DNA of 64,000 nt from Megamonas hypermegale (lineage in GTDB: Bacteria > Bacillota > Negativicutes > Selenomonadales > Selenomonadaceae), in NCBI RefSeq assembly GCF_900187035.1, contig NZ_LT906446.1:1240001-1304000 (forward strand). The letters run 5' to 3'. The notes beneath the pieces were generated by a model. It did not search any database. It had not been told where the DNA came from and worked only from the letters and a program-made list of their open reading frames with translations. Every line of letters starts with the position of its first letter. Within the stretch, counting starts at the first letter, position 1. A program made the translations under genes and the position numbers. Positions 31,397 through 41,396 of this stretch are shown piece by piece.

Positions 31397-32422
31397 TTAA
31401 TGTATTGCTTTATTTTTAGTGCTGAAAATGCCTATTTTCTTTGCTCCGAATAGGATTACTCCAGCCACAAATACAACAATCATAACAGCTACACTTGTAC
31501 TTACTTCAGTCAAGGCAATCGCTGCCAATCCCAAAAATGCACTGAAGACATACATTAACAGTACAGCTTGTCTTTGTGAAAAGCCCATAGCCAATAAACG
31601 ATGATGTAAATGACCTTTATCTGGTTTAAAAATAGGTACTCCACCGCGATAACGGCGAACAATAGCAAATGTAGTATCTAAAATTGGTAAACCAAGTGCT
31701 AAAATCGGAACGATAAGCGCAATGGTTGCTGCACTTTTTACAGCACCAATAATAGATATTGCAGCAAACATATATCCTAAAAACATACTGCCCGTATCGC
31801 CCATAAATATTCTTGCTGGGTTGAAATTATAATGCAGAAAACCGAGCGAAGCCCCTGCAAGTGCTGCAGTCAAGAAAACTACTGGCAAATCGCCACTTTG
31901 TAAAGCTACTAATAAAATAGTTATAGTAGCAATCGTTGATACACCAGCTGCAAGCCCATCTAATCCATCGATTAAATTGACTGTGTTTGTGATACCTACT
32001 ACCCAGAATAATGTAACTGGTATAGCTAAATATTCTAAGAAGATGAAATCACCAAATGGGTCAGTAATAAAATCAATTCTAATGTCAAAAGCAACTAAAA
32101 TACATGCCGCTAAAATTTGCCCTAACAATTTTACTTTAGCAGGAAGACTGACAAAATCATCAACGATACCAACTATGACGATAAAAGTACCGCCAAGCAG
32201 TAATCCTATTATTTCATTTGTAAAGTCTACCATTGAACAAACTGCTATCATAAAAGCAAAGTAAATTGCAAGTCCACCAAGGCGCGGAATAGGTTTTTTA
32301 TGCACTTTGCGTGGGTCTGGTTTGTCCATAGCTCCAGTTTTTATTGCAAATTTTATAACGAGCGGTGTTAAAGCATATACAGCTATAAGCGCTGTGATAA
32401 ATGCTAAAAAATAACTAGGCAT
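31397..32422 (-). CDS. wecA: WecA/TagO-like UDP-GlcNAc:undecaprenyl-phosphate GlcNAc-1-phosphate transferase
   Basis: 341 aa with about ten membrane helices of the MraY/WecA family. Motifs: KPIPRLGGLAIY near the start, NLIDGLDGLAAGVS with the catalytic Asp pair, FMGDTGSMFLGY, and HLHHRLL (the family HxHH motif). It loads GlcNAc-1-P on undecaprenyl phosphate, starting O-antigen or other envelope glycan synthesis. The absence of neighbouring mur genes and linkage to wecB argue for WecA rather than MraY. AAGGAG precedes ATG 32422. Last gene of the long prfA run. Confidence 0.9.
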   Translation of the reverse strand: MPSYFLAFITALIAVYALTPLVIKFAIKTGAMDKPDPRKVHKKPIPRLGGLAIYFAFMIAVCSMVDFTNEIIGLLLGGTFIVIVGIVDDFVSLPAKVKLLGQILAACILVAFDIRIDFITDPFGDFIFLEYLAIPVTLFWVVGITNTVNLIDGLDGLAAGVSTIATITILLVALQSGDLPVVFLTAALAGASLGFLHYNFNPARIFMGDTGSMFLGYMFAAISIIGAVKSAATIALIVPILALGLPILDTTFAIVRRYRGGVPIFKPDKGHLHHRLLAMGFSQRQAVLLMYVFSAFLGLAAIALTEVSTSVAVMIVVFVAGVILFGAKKIGIFSTKNKAIH

Positions 32423-32496
32423 TACATTCGCACTCCTTTTCCATTAACACAGATTATAACTCACTATTAATTTGATTGTCAATAAAATACTTTTAG

Positions 32497-32952
32497 TTAT
32501 ACTATATCTTTTGGAGCGCTTTCGACTACAGAACCATCTGTTTCCAAGTACACAACTTTTTCTATCATAGCGTTTCTCAGCATACGTCGACAAAGCAGGC
32601 ACGGTTTGCCAGAAGCCAAGGTACCATCTGCATTATAACCTACTATATAAATTGTAGCACCCTTCATTTTTACTGGGTCAGCTGCAATCACAGCATTTTG
32701 TTCTGCATGAACAGCAACGCAAAGCTCATACCGTTCTCCTTTTGGAACATGATATTTTTCTCGTTCGCAATTTCCTGTATCAATACAATTTGCTTCACCG
32801 CGTGGAGCTCCATTGTATCCAGTTGAAATTATAATATTGTCTTTCACTATGATTGCCCCGTATTTACGACGCAAACAAGTAGAGCGTTTGCCAACTGCTG
32901 TTGCAATATCTAAAAAATACGTTGTCCAATCCGGACGAACCTGTTTTGTCAT
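32497..32952 (-). CDS. Deoxycytidylate deaminase-family protein (ComEB-like)
   Basis: 151 aa zinc-dependent CDA-fold enzyme. Zinc site His82 with catalytic Glu84 (HAEQNA), Cys118 and Cys121 (PCLLC). The extra zinc/structural region GNCEREKYHVPKGERYE matches dCMP deaminases (ComEB). It would convert dCMP to dUMP for dTMP synthesis. 12 bases after upp, in the same run, which fits a pyrimidine-salvage pairing. Competence function in the ComEB name is historical only. Confidence 0.9.
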   Translation of the reverse strand: MTKQVRPDWTTYFLDIATAVGKRSTCLRRKYGAIIVKDNIIISTGYNGAPRGEANCIDTGNCEREKYHVPKGERYELCVAVHAEQNAVIAADPVKMKGATIYIVGYNADGTLASGKPCLLCRRMLRNAMIEKVVYLETDGSVVESAPKDIV

Positions 32953-32964
32953 TATAAAAACCTC

Positions 32965-33600
32965 TTAAATTGTACCAAAAATTCTATCACCTGCATCACC
33001 TATGCCTGGTACGATATAACCATGTTCATTTAAATGGTCATCTACGCAAGCAGTATAAATAGGAACATCAGGATGTTTTTCATTGAATAATTTAATTCCT
33101 TCTGGTGCTGATATCAAACACATGAAAATCAGTGATTTAGCACCGCGTTTTTTCAGCATATCCACTGCTGCTACGGCACTGCCACCAGTTGCTAGCATTG
33201 GGTCTACCACGAGCAATAATCGTTCTGAAATATCTTTTGGCATCTTGTAGAAATATTCTACTGGTTCTAAAGTTTTTTCATCGCGATACATACCGATATG
33301 TCCAATTTTAGCTGCTGGAATTAAATTGATTATGCCATTTACCATACCAAGACCAGCACGAAGTATCGGCACTATTGCAACTTTTTTACCTGCAAGCACT
33401 TTTGCATTGCATTTTGCTATAGGTGTTTCAATTTCAATATCTTTTGTTGGAAAATCACGCGTTACTTCATACGCCATGAGCATGGAAATTTCATCTAATA
33501 ATTGACGAAAATCTTTTGAGCCAGTTTCTTTGCGACGCATAAGAGTAAGCTTATGCTGTATCAATGGATGGTTTATAATATTTACTTTTAAATCTGACAT
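32965..33600 (-). CDS. upp: Uracil phosphoribosyltransferase
   Basis: 211 aa from ATG 33600, which has AAGGAT upstream; a TTG seven codons earlier abuts the glyA stop. Type I phosphoribosyltransferase fold: PRPP loop [17 protein letters not shown], uracil-binding [12 protein letters not shown] near the C-terminus, and the flexible hood. Converts uracil plus PRPP to UMP. The glyA-upp adjacency is common in Firmicutes. Confidence 0.96.
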   Translation of the reverse strand: MSDLKVNIINHPLIQHKLTLMRRKETGSKDFRQLLDEISMLMAYEVTRDFPTKDIEIETPIAKCNAKVLAGKKVAIVPILRAGLGMVNGIINLIPAAKIGHIGMYRDEKTLEPVEYFYKMPKDISERLLLVVDPMLATGGSAVAAVDMLKKRGAKSLIFMCLISAPEGIKLFNEKHPDVPIYTACVDDHLNEHGYIVPGIGDAGDRIFGTI

Positions 33601-33621
33601 ATTTATCCTTCTCAAATCCAA

Positions 33622-34866
33622 TTAGTATAATGGAAATTTCTTACAAATATCTTGAACTTCTGCTTTTGCTTGTTCAATTACTGCTGCATCATCACGGTTT
33701 TCAATAACTCTAGCGATGATATCAGCAACTTGACGAATATCGTCTTCTTTTAAGCCTCTTGTAGTAAGTGCAGGTGTACCTAAACGGATACCACTTGTTA
33801 CAAATGGGCTGAGTGGTTCAAATGGAATAGTATTTCTGTTAGCAGTAATACCAATATCGTCGAGTAAAAATTGTGCTTCTTTACCTGTAATATTTTTAGA
33901 ACGTAAATCCACAAGCATTAAATGATTATCTGTACCACCAGAAACAATTCTAAAGCCATCTTTTGTGAGTTCTTCTGCAAGTACTGCTGCATTTTTAATA
34001 ACTTGTTTTTGATATGCTTTAAATTCATCACTCAAAGCTTCTTTAAAAGCAACAGCTTTTGCTGCTATAACGTGCATTAAAGGACCACCTTGAATGCCAG
34101 GGAAAATAGCTTTATTAAACTGTTTACCAAATTCTGCATCACGACATAAAATCAAACCACCGCGAGGACCTCTGAGTGTTTTATGTGTAGTAGTTGTTAC
34201 TACATCAGCATATGGTACTGGGCTTGGATGAAGTCCAGCTGCTACAAGACCTGCGATATGTGCCATATCTACCATGAGATATGCACCTACAGATTTTGCA
34301 ATCTGTGCCATGCGTTCAAAATCAATGATACGGGAATATGCACTAGCACCACCGACAATTAATTTTGGTTTATGTTCTTTAGCAAGTCTTTCCATTTCAT
34401 CATAGTCAATACGTTCTGTTTCTTTGTTTACACCATAAGGAACTATTTTAAAGTATTTACCAGAAATGTTAACAGGACTACCATGAGTTAAATGACCGCC
34501 ATCTGTCAAATTCATACCTAAAATAGTATCGCCTGGTTTTAAAAGTGCAAAGTATACAGCTGTATTAGCTTGTGCACCAGAATGTGGTTGAACATTTGCA
34601 TATTCAGCACCAAATAATTTTTTAGCGCGGTCAATAGCTAATTGTTCCACTACATCTACATATTCACATCCGCCATAATAGCGTTTTCCAGGATAGCCTT
34701 CTGCATATTTATTCGTAAGTACGCTACCTTGTGCTTCCATTACAGCTTTGCTAACGATGTTTTCAGATGCAATCATTTCTAATTTATTGCGTTGACGAGA
34801 AAGTTCATTGTCAATTGCTGTTTTTATTTCAGGGTCAACATTTGCTAAGTTTTCTAATAAATTCAT
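33622..34866 (-). CDS. glyA: Serine hydroxymethyltransferase
   Basis: 414 aa PLP enzyme of fold type I. The PLP lysine lies in [25 protein letters not shown] and [13 protein letters not shown] near the N-terminus bind PLP and substrate. It interconverts serine and glycine with tetrahydrofolate, feeding one-carbon units, and connects to the folate uptake gene elsewhere in the window. GGAGG precedes ATG 34866. Part of the prfA-wecA run, 20 bases after rpiB. Confidence 0.97.
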   Translation of the reverse strand: MNLLENLANVDPEIKTAIDNELSRQRNKLEMIASENIVSKAVMEAQGSVLTNKYAEGYPGKRYYGGCEYVDVVEQLAIDRAKKLFGAEYANVQPHSGAQANTAVYFALLKPGDTILGMNLTDGGHLTHGSPVNISGKYFKIVPYGVNKETERIDYDEMERLAKEHKPKLIVGGASAYSRIIDFERMAQIAKSVGAYLMVDMAHIAGLVAAGLHPSPVPYADVVTTTTHKTLRGPRGGLILCRDAEFGKQFNKAIFPGIQGGPLMHVIAAKAVAFKEALSDEFKAYQKQVIKNAAVLAEELTKDGFRIVSGGTDNHLMLVDLRSKNITGKEAQFLLDDIGITANRNTIPFEPLSPFVTSGIRLGTPALTTRGLKEDDIRQVADIIARVIENRDDAAVIEQAKAEVQDICKKFPLY

Positions 34867-34886
34867 GGTAATTCCTCCAAGATATT

Positions 34887-35333
34887 TTATTTCTGTTCTA
34901 GTGCCATAATTTTGTTTACACGACGTTCATGGCGACCGCCTTCAAATTCAGTTGTCATCCAAGTTCTAACAATTTCTTTAGCTATTTCTGGACCAGTTGT
35001 GCGTCCACCCATAGCTAATATATTAGCATTGTTATGTTGACGAGACATCTTAGCTGTGTATGTTTCATGACATAATGCAGCTCTAATGCCTTTTACTTTA
35101 TTGGCTGCAATAGAAATACCAATACCTGTTCCACAAAGAACGATGCCGCGGTCAGCTTCGCCTTTAGCAACTGGTGTGCAAACTTTTTCAGCGATATCAG
35201 GATAATCGACTGATTCTTTACCAAAAGTACCCATATCTTCGACTTCTACATCTGGAAATTCTGCTTTTAGTAAATCTTTGATTTCTTCTTTTAATTCCAC
35301 AGCACCGTGGTCACTGCCAATAACTAACTTCAT
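34887..35333 (-). CDS. rpiB: Ribose-5-phosphate isomerase B
   Basis: 148 aa from ATG 35333, nine bases after GGAGG. RpiB/LacAB fold: [13 protein letters not shown] at the N-terminus and catalytic [13 protein letters not shown], with [12 protein letters not shown] in the second half. Interconverts ribose-5-P and ribulose-5-P (possibly allose-6-P in some homologues). Lies between tsaC and glyA, as in many Firmicutes. Confidence 0.95.
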   Translation of the reverse strand: MKLVIGSDHGAVELKEEIKDLLKAEFPDVEVEDMGTFGKESVDYPDIAEKVCTPVAKGEADRGIVLCGTGIGISIAANKVKGIRAALCHETYTAKMSRQHNNANILAMGGRTTGPEIAKEIVRTWMTTEFEGGRHERRVNKIMALEQK

Positions 35334-35403
35334 ATTCAAAGGCCTCCTTAATATAAAACATCTATAATTATTTTACCATACTATCAATATAAGGCAACCT
35401 ATA

Positions 35404-36444
35404 TTAATCAATAAAAATACTATTGAAACCACTTGCCTTATGCAATCTATTCATGATAGCGAGACCAATTCCTTTATCTGTTGTACCTTCTGCAAGTATA
35501 ATATCCACATCTTTATCATCAAAAAAGCGCAGACATTCATATATCTCTGAAGCAATTGTCAATAAATCTTCTTGATTTCCGTAAATAGCTGTATTTTCAT
35601 GTTGCAATTTTTCAGCCACTTCAGAGCTTACAACAAGACCGACTTTTTTGCCTTCTCTTTCATAATCAGCTATTTTATTTGCTATAGCATCTGCCATTTT
35701 AGCACTACTGCCTTCAAATAAAATCATATTTGCTTTCGGCGCATAATGCTTATATTTCATTCCTGGAGCTTTTGGCACTACATTTTCGCCAACGATAGCT
35801 CTGTCTATTTTTACAACAGGAAATAATTCTTCTAACATTTCCTTTGTAATAGCACCTGGGCGCAAAATAATCGGCACATCTTCTGTACAATCCACAATAG
35901 TGGACTCTACGCCAAAATGACAAGCACCGCCATCTAAAATCATATCAATGCGGTCATGTAAATCATTATATACAGCTTGCGCTGTTGTAGGACTCGGGCG
36001 ACCAGATATATTAGCACTTGGCGCAGCTATTGGCGTATTTGACAATCTAATCAATTCTCGCGCTATATCATTATCCGGCATGCGCACAGCTACTGTATTA
36101 AGTCCGCCAGTAACAGAACTTGGCACGATATCAGATTTAGGCAAAATAAGCGTTATCGGCCCTGGACAAAATGCTGTCATTATCTTTTTAGCCATTGAAT
36201 TTACATCATTTACTATTTTATGCAACATTTTCTGGTCATTTATATGCAGTATTAACGGATTATCTGATGGTCTGCCCTTTGCTTTATAAATCTTAGAGGC
36301 AGCTTCACTATTTAAACCATCGCCGCCTAAACCGTATACAGTTTCTGTCGGAAATGCCACTAAACCGCCATTTTTTATAAATTCTGCCGCTTTAGTCAAT
36401 GCTTCATCTTTTATCGAATTTATCTTTACTAATTCACATTCCAC
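35404..36444 (-). CDS. tsaC: Threonylcarbamoyl-AMP synthase (Sua5/YwlC)
   Basis: 346 aa, the long Sua5 form: a YrdC/TsaC domain (about 10-205; PTETVYGLGGDG, KGRPSDNPLI, PIAAPSANISG) plus a linker and C-terminal Sua5 domain (about 215-346, starting at APGMKYKHYAPK). It makes threonylcarbamoyl-AMP from threonine, bicarbonate and ATP for tRNA t6A37. Its start overlaps the end of prmC by 16 bases, implying translational coupling. Confidence 0.95.
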   Translation of the reverse strand: MECELVKINSIKDEALTKAAEFIKNGGLVAFPTETVYGLGGDGLNSEAASKIYKAKGRPSDNPLILHINDQKMLHKIVNDVNSMAKKIMTAFCPGPITLILPKSDIVPSSVTGGLNTVAVRMPDNDIARELIRLSNTPIAAPSANISGRPSPTTAQAVYNDLHDRIDMILDGGACHFGVESTIVDCTEDVPIILRPGAITKEMLEELFPVVKIDRAIVGENVVPKAPGMKYKHYAPKANMILFEGSSAKMADAIANKIADYEREGKKVGLVVSSEVAEKLQHENTAIYGNQEDLLTIASEIYECLRFFDDKDVDIILAEGTTDKGIGLAIMNRLHKASGFNSIFID

Positions 36445-37295
36445 GCTAACACCACCCTATCTATTCCAGCATAATCTTTAATAATCTTGATATTCTTCCA
36501 GCCATTATCCATTGCTATCTGTTTTACATCTTCTGATTGATAAATACCGATTTCCAAAGCTATAAAACCATTTTCTTTTATATACGCTTTGCCTTCGCTT
36601 AGTAATCTACGATAATAGCTGAGCCCATCACCGCCATCAGTCAACGCACTGACTGGTTCATATTCTTTTACATCATCTTCTAATGTAGCGATATCCTTTT
36701 GCGGAATATATGGCGGATTAGAAACAATTACATCAAATTTATTATCATTTAACGGCGCAAATAAATCACCTACAAAAAACTCACATCTATCATTTACCTG
36801 TAAATTAACAGCATTTTCTTTGGCAACTTCTATTGCCTTTGATGAAATATCAACTGTCTTTCCTTGAGCTTTAGGCAAATTCACAAGCAAAGACAATATA
36901 ATTGCACCACTACCTGTACCAATATCTACAATTTCTATTTCTTTATCCTTATCCACATTGTTTAAGACATTTTCTACTAAAATTTCTGTATCAGGGCGCG
37001 GAATAAGTGTATCTTTTGTAACTTTAAATGGTAAACCCATAAATTCCCTTTCACCTATGATATAGGCAATCGGTACATGCTGTGCTCTTTTTTTAACATA
37101 TTCTCTGAATTTACTCAGTTCATTTTGCTCCATCGGCTCATCAAAATGCACATATAAATAAATGCGCTCCTGCCTCAAGACATGAGACAGAAGCACTTCG
37201 GCATCAAGACGAGCGGACTGTATGTTTTTACTCTTAAAATAATTAACTGTCCAATTGAGCAAAGAATTTATTGTCCAAACATCTTTTTTTTCCAT
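36429..37295 (-). CDS. prmC: Release factor N5-glutamine methyltransferase
   Basis: 288 aa SAM-dependent methyltransferase. Helical N-domain (1-80), SAM loop VDIGTGSGAIILSLL, catalytic NPPYIP. It methylates the Gln of the GGQ motif in release factors. It starts one base after the prfA stop, so enzyme and substrate are co-expressed. The C-terminus overlaps tsaC. Confidence 0.96.
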   Translation of the reverse strand: MEKKDVWTINSLLNWTVNYFKSKNIQSARLDAEVLLSHVLRQERIYLYVHFDEPMEQNELSKFREYVKKRAQHVPIAYIIGEREFMGLPFKVTKDTLIPRPDTEILVENVLNNVDKDKEIEIVDIGTGSGAIILSLLVNLPKAQGKTVDISSKAIEVAKENAVNLQVNDRCEFFVGDLFAPLNDNKFDVIVSNPPYIPQKDIATLEDDVKEYEPVSALTDGGDGLSYYRRLLSEGKAYIKENGFIALEIGIYQSEDVKQIAMDNGWKNIKIIKDYAGIDRVVLAWNVN

Positions 37296-37296
37296 A

Positions 37297-38364
37297 TTAT
37301 TTTACCTGTTTCAATCTTTCCGTCTGGTCTGCCGTAATCAAAGCGTTTATAATTTCATCGATTTCCCCATTTAATACAAAATCGAGTTTATGAAGTGTAA
37401 GACCTATGCGATGGTCTGTCACGCGTCCTTGTGGAAAATTATACGTACGAATGCGTTCACTTCTATCGCCTGAACCAACTTGATTTTTTCTATCAGCAGC
37501 GATTTCATTATCTTGAGCTTGTTGTGCTTGTTCTTGCACTTTAGCGCGAAGTACACGCATTGCTTTTTCTTTATTTTTGAGCTGAGATTTTTCATCTTGG
37601 CATTGAACTACTATACCAGTCGGTATATGTGTTATACGCACTGCTGTTTCCGTTCTGTTTACATACTGTCCACCAGCACCACTAGCGCAGTACGTATCTA
37701 TACGTAAATCATTCGGTTTAATATCGACTTCTACTTCTTCAACTTCTGGCAATACCGCTACTGTTACAGCTGAAGTATGCACACGACCAGAAGATTCAGT
37801 CTGAGGTACACGCTGTACGCGATGAGTGCCACTTTCATATTTTAATTTACTGTATGCACCGTAACCATTTATACAGAAAGAAATTTCTTTAAATCCACCT
37901 AAACCAGTTGGATTAGAGTCGAGTATTTCAACTTTCCAGCCTTGCATTTCTGCATATCTTGAATACATGCGGAATAAATCGCCAGCAAATAAAGCCGCTT
38001 CTTCACCGCCAACACCGCCACGAATTTCCATTATGACATTTTTGCTATCATTTGGGTCTTTTGGCAATAATAAAATTGGAAATTCATTTTCTAATTCATC
38101 TTTACGAGTTGATAATTCTTTGACTTCTTCTTCCAACATATGGCGCATATCGCTATCAATATCTTCATCAAACATCGCTTTATCTTCATCTATCGTAGCG
38201 CAAAGTTTCTTGTATTCACGAAATTTATCCACAATCTCTGTAAGTGCAGCATGTTCTTGATTATATTTTTGCCATTTTTTCATATCAGCAATAACATCTG
38301 GGTCACTGATTAAAGACTCTAGCTCTAAATATTTATCCTCAACAGCCTGCAATTTATCTATCAC
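37297..38364 (-). CDS. prfA: Peptide chain release factor 1
   Basis: 355 aa. Domain 1 helical hairpin (1-100); the codon-recognition loop [15 protein letters not shown] contains PQT, a variant of the RF1 PxT tripeptide that reads UAA/UAG; the peptidyl-hydrolase motif [15 protein letters not shown] carries the GGQ methylated by PrmC. First gene of the run prfA-prmC-tsaC-rpiB-glyA-upp-comEB-wecA. GGGGAG precedes the ATG. Confidence 0.97.
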   Translation of the reverse strand: MIDKLQAVEDKYLELESLISDPDVIADMKKWQKYNQEHAALTEIVDKFREYKKLCATIDEDKAMFDEDIDSDMRHMLEEEVKELSTRKDELENEFPILLLPKDPNDSKNVIMEIRGGVGGEEAALFAGDLFRMYSRYAEMQGWKVEILDSNPTGLGGFKEISFCINGYGAYSKLKYESGTHRVQRVPQTESSGRVHTSAVTVAVLPEVEEVEVDIKPNDLRIDTYCASGAGGQYVNRTETAVRITHIPTGIVVQCQDEKSQLKNKEKAMRVLRAKVQEQAQQAQDNEIAADRKNQVGSGDRSERIRTYNFPQGRVTDHRIGLTLHKLDFVLNGEIDEIINALITADQTERLKQVK

Positions 38365-38390
38365 ATATATCTCCCCTTATCTTTTATTTC

Positions 38391-38427
38391 TATAAAAAAG
38401 GATTGATTTTTTCAAAACCAATCCAAC
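38391..38427 (-). terminator. Terminator of the DUF1385 gene
   Basis: GGATTG ... CAATCC stem with AT pairs extending it; minus-strand transcript continues TTTTTTATAG. It lies between the DUF1385 gene and prfA. Confidence 0.75.
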
Positions 38428-38475
38428 TAAATAATTATATCATATGTTCAACTTTTTTTTAATTAAAACGATAAC

Positions 38476-39408
38476 TTAAATAGTAGCATTTACTTTTAAT
38501 TCACTTGTTACCGTTGTATTCATTTCTGATTTCGTTTCAGTTTCTTTTACGCTTTCCATTTCAATAGCTGCTTCAAGAGATTTTACCGCAACTTCAATCA
38601 TGGAATCATCAGGTTCTCTAGTAGTCAAATACTGCAACCATAAACCTGGAAGTGAAAAGATATGCACGATTTTATTTTTAGAACGACCAGCAAAACGAAT
38701 TATTTCATAGGAAATTCCCGCTACAACTGGCAATAATATCACACGGGATAAAATACGTTCCCAAAGTGAAGGCCAACCAAGAAAAGCAAATACAAAAATA
38801 CTTACAAACATTACTATGAGTAAGAATGATGTACCGCAACGTGGATGAAGTCTAGAAAATTTTTGTACATTTTCAGGAATTAATTCTACGCCAGCTTCAT
38901 AAGCATGAATGGTTTTATGTTCTGCTCCATGGTATTGAAATACTCTTTGTATATCTTTAACTCGCGAAATGGAATATATATATACAAAAAATACAGCCAT
39001 GCGCACAAAGCCTTCCCATAAATTCATGATAACATGGTCATTTGTAGGAATTAAATTAACAGAAGCTGTCGGTATTATGATAAATAACACAACTGCTGCT
39101 AACAATGAAAATGTCATGGTTATTGCTATATCTTTATTAGTAAGCTTATCCGCTTCCTCTTCTCCAGCCATTTGTGCTGAATAAGTGAGAGATTTAAGCC
39201 CCATCACAAGTGATTCACCTAAGGATAAAACGCCACGGAAAAATGGCTTTTTAAAAATAGTATATTTATCAGCTAATGAATTTACAGGTTTTACATCTAC
39301 AGTGATTTTTCCCGAAGGTTCGCGAACTGCTGTCGCCACTTTTTTAGGGCCACGCATCATTACGCCTTCAATAACGGCTTGACCGCCTACCATTAATTTT
39401 TCAGACAT
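38476..39408 (-). CDS. DUF1385 membrane protein (YqhQ-like)
   Basis: 310 aa from ATG 39408, seven bases after AGGTG. The opening LMVGGQAVIEGVMMRGP and the motif QYHGAEHKTIHAYE are diagnostic of DUF1385/YqhQ; HPRCGTSFLL and a C-terminal LTTREPDDSMIEVA also fit. Four hydrophobic stretches span about 95-235. Function unknown; in many Firmicutes it sits between rpmE and prfA as here, suggesting a conserved link to translation or the envelope. Confidence 0.92.
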   Translation of the reverse strand: MSEKLMVGGQAVIEGVMMRGPKKVATAVREPSGKITVDVKPVNSLADKYTIFKKPFFRGVLSLGESLVMGLKSLTYSAQMAGEEEADKLTNKDIAITMTFSLLAAVVLFIIIPTASVNLIPTNDHVIMNLWEGFVRMAVFFVYIYSISRVKDIQRVFQYHGAEHKTIHAYEAGVELIPENVQKFSRLHPRCGTSFLLIVMFVSIFVFAFLGWPSLWERILSRVILLPVVAGISYEIIRFAGRSKNKIVHIFSLPGLWLQYLTTREPDDSMIEVAVKSLEAAIEMESVKETETKSEMNTTVTSELKVNATI

Positions 39409-39466
39409 AAAAAGCACCTGCCTTGTTTATTTCTCTATAATCAAAATCTATTTAAATATAAATGAA

Positions 39467-39486
39467 GCAGAGCATCTCTGCTCTGC
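39467..39486 (-). terminator. Hairpin behind rpmE
   Basis: GCAGAGCA (39467-39474), loop TCTC, TGCTCTGC (39479-39486). Strong stem but only a weak T-rich tail (CTTCATTTAT), so possibly a leaky terminator into the DUF1385 gene. Confidence 0.55.
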
Positions 39487-39500
39487 CATTTATTGGTATA

Positions 39501-39701
39501 TTATTTTTTGCCATAACGTTTGTTGAATTTTTCAATACGGCCACCAGCTGCCATGTCGCGTTGACGACCAGTGAAGAATGGATGACATTTGGAGCAAACG
39601 TCTACACGTAATTCACTTTTTACAGAGCCAGTTTTAAAAGTATTGCCGCAACCACAGATAACTGTAGCTTCTTTATAATCAGGATGGATTCCTTGTTTCA
39701 T
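39501..39701 (-). CDS. rpmE: Ribosomal protein bL31 (zinc-binding type)
   Basis: 66 aa. Four cysteines: CGCG near residue 16 and CSKC near residue 36, the C+ type that binds zinc. [14 protein letters not shown] and HPFFTGRQR are typical L31 sequences. AGGTGC precedes ATG 39701. Large-subunit protein bridging to the small subunit. Confidence 0.97.
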   Translation of the reverse strand: MKQGIHPDYKEATVICGCGNTFKTGSVKSELRVDVCSKCHPFFTGRQRDMAAGGRIEKFNKRYGKK

Positions 39702-39826
39702 TCTATCGCACCTCTTTCTCTGACATTTACTGATTGATTATATCACACAGCCAGCATTCTTGCAAGATATATCAATCTAAAAATCTTTTAATAGCAAAGA
39801 AAAATAGACATTGCAGTCTTTTCTTA

Positions 39827-39855
39827 TTGATAATATTGTAGGAAAAATCTATAAT
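39827..39855 (+). promoter_or_regulatory. Promoter of the ClpX paralogue
   Basis: TTGATA (39827-39832), 17 bases, TATAAT (39850-39855), about 75 bases before the start codon. No CtsR-like heptad repeat was recognised. Confidence 0.7.
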
Positions 39856-39929
39856 ATACATATTGTGCAACAAAAAATTCGATTAATTATCTTGAATTTT
39901 CAACTTTACTATTGAAGGGATAGGATTAG

Positions 39930-41255
39930 ATGAAGAAAAATTCGCAAGAAGTAAAGCATAATTGCAGTTTTTGCAATCGCACTATAACTATACATTCACA
40001 ATACGATATGCCAATTTATGACCCACAGACGGGTTTTGCTATCTGCAAAAATTGTATCAAAGACATTTATAATTTTATTGCTGAACATGATAAACGTGAA
40101 GAAAAAGCTGTAAATCGCAAATTTGCTGAAAGCTTAGATGATATTCTCGCTAAAAATAAACCACACGTTATCAAAGAATATTTAGACCAATACATCATCA
40201 ATCAAGATTATGCCAAAAAAATTCTTTCTGTCGCTGTTTATAACCATTATAAACGCATGAAATACGGCTATACACATGACCCCAAAGACATGAATATCGA
40301 AAAATCAAATGTAATCATGCTCGGTCCATCTGGTTGCGGTAAGACGGCTATGCTCCAGCATTTAGCAAAACTCTTAGACATTCCAATGGCTGTAACAGAT
40401 GCTTCTAGCCTCACTGAAGCTGGCTTTGTCGGCTCTGACGTTGAAGTTGCTGTACGAAATCTCTATTATGCCGCTGATAAAAATATCGAACGCACTGAAC
40501 ACGGCATAATCTATCTTGATGAATTCGATAAAATCGCCCGTAAATCCGGTGCTAATAATTCCATAACAGCTGACCCAGGTCATGAAGGTGTACAGCAAGG
40601 TCTTTTAAAAATGATTGAAGGTGGCGTCGTTGAATTTACAGCACAAGGACAACGCAAACACCCTGAAGCTCCTACAATCAAAGTAAATACGACTAATATC
40701 TTATTCATCGTTGGCGGTGCATTCGTCGGCATTGAAGATATCATTGCTAAACGTTTAAAAACAGACGCTACTTCCATTGGTTTCGGCGCTGAAGTACAAA
40801 ATAAAAACGATAAACCAAAATACAATAGCTTAATTCACAAAGTTCGTCCAGAAGATTTAATCCAATTCGGCATAATTCCAGAAATCATCGGTCGTTTGCC
40901 TGTAATCTGTACATTAGAAGAACTCAGCGAAGACGATTTACTGAAAATCTTAACAGAACCAAAAAATGCTCCAGTAAAACAGTATCAAGAACTTTTATCC
41001 ATGGATAATGTAAAACTAGAATTTGAAAAAGATGCCCTTTATGCTGTTGCACATAAAGCCATTGAACGAAAAACAGGTGCAAGAAGCTTACGCGGTATCT
41101 TAGAAGATGTTATGCTCGATATCATGTATGAAATTCCACAATCAAACGAACCACGTCGCGTCATCATCACTAAAGATTGCATCGAAAATCATACAAAACC
41201 AGAAATTTTACCGCTTGAAACAAGCAAAACAAATAAAACAACTGAAAATAATTAA
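39930..41255 (+). CDS. Divergent ClpX paralogue (AAA+ unfoldase)
   Basis: 441 aa, somewhat longer than the housekeeping ClpX (7333-8571). The zinc finger keeps four Cys (12, 15, 39, 42), but the gap between pairs is 23 residues rather than 18. Walker A GPSGCGKT 132-139, Walker B IIYLDEFD 193-200, RKH loop 242-244, ClpP-docking IGF 283-285, Arg finger 322 and sensor-2 Arg385 are kept, so ATPase and ClpP docking look functional. Differences: the pore loop is GFVGSD (usual GYVGED), and ITRDVSGEG has become ITADPGHEG. The C-terminus is a Lys/Thr/Asn tail. Single gene with its own promoter and terminator and no local clpP; it may serve special substrates or stress. Confidence 0.9.
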   Translation: MKKNSQEVKHNCSFCNRTITIHSQYDMPIYDPQTGFAICKNCIKDIYNFIAEHDKREEKAVNRKFAESLDDILAKNKPHVIKEYLDQYIINQDYAKKILSVAVYNHYKRMKYGYTHDPKDMNIEKSNVIMLGPSGCGKTAMLQHLAKLLDIPMAVTDASSLTEAGFVGSDVEVAVRNLYYAADKNIERTEHGIIYLDEFDKIARKSGANNSITADPGHEGVQQGLLKMIEGGVVEFTAQGQRKHPEAPTIKVNTTNILFIVGGAFVGIEDIIAKRLKTDATSIGFGAEVQNKNDKPKYNSLIHKVRPEDLIQFGIIPEIIGRLPVICTLEELSEDDLLKILTEPKNAPVKQYQELLSMDNVKLEFEKDALYAVAHKAIERKTGARSLRGILEDVMLDIMYEIPQSNEPRRVIITKDCIENHTKPEILPLETSKTNKTTENN

Positions 41256-41265
41256 ATATCTTTGC

Positions 41266-41310
41266 ATAAAAAATGTTGAGGCTAATGAATTCACCTCAAC
41301 ATTTTTATTT
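41266..41310 (+). terminator. Terminator of the ClpX paralogue
   Basis: AAAAATGTTGAGG (41269-41281) and CCTCAACATTTTT (41294-41306), 12-base loop. The same arms recur at 45652-45688. Confidence 0.92.
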
Positions 41311-41318
41311 TATATCGC

Positions 41319-41332
41319 AAAAAGCTGTTACA
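41319..41332 (-). terminator. Left arm of a terminator split by the insertion sequence
   Basis: AAAAAGCTGTTACA. Its complement TGTAACAGCTTTT lies at 42796-42808, on the other side of the IS element. Removing the IS and one CAT copy rebuilds a 13-bp hairpin with an 11-base loop, 12 bases behind the lysA stop codon. Confidence 0.8.
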
Positions 41333-41396
41333 CAAACATTGAACTGCACCCCAAAAGTTGGACAAAAAAAACAACTTTTGGAGGTGCAGTTTTTTT

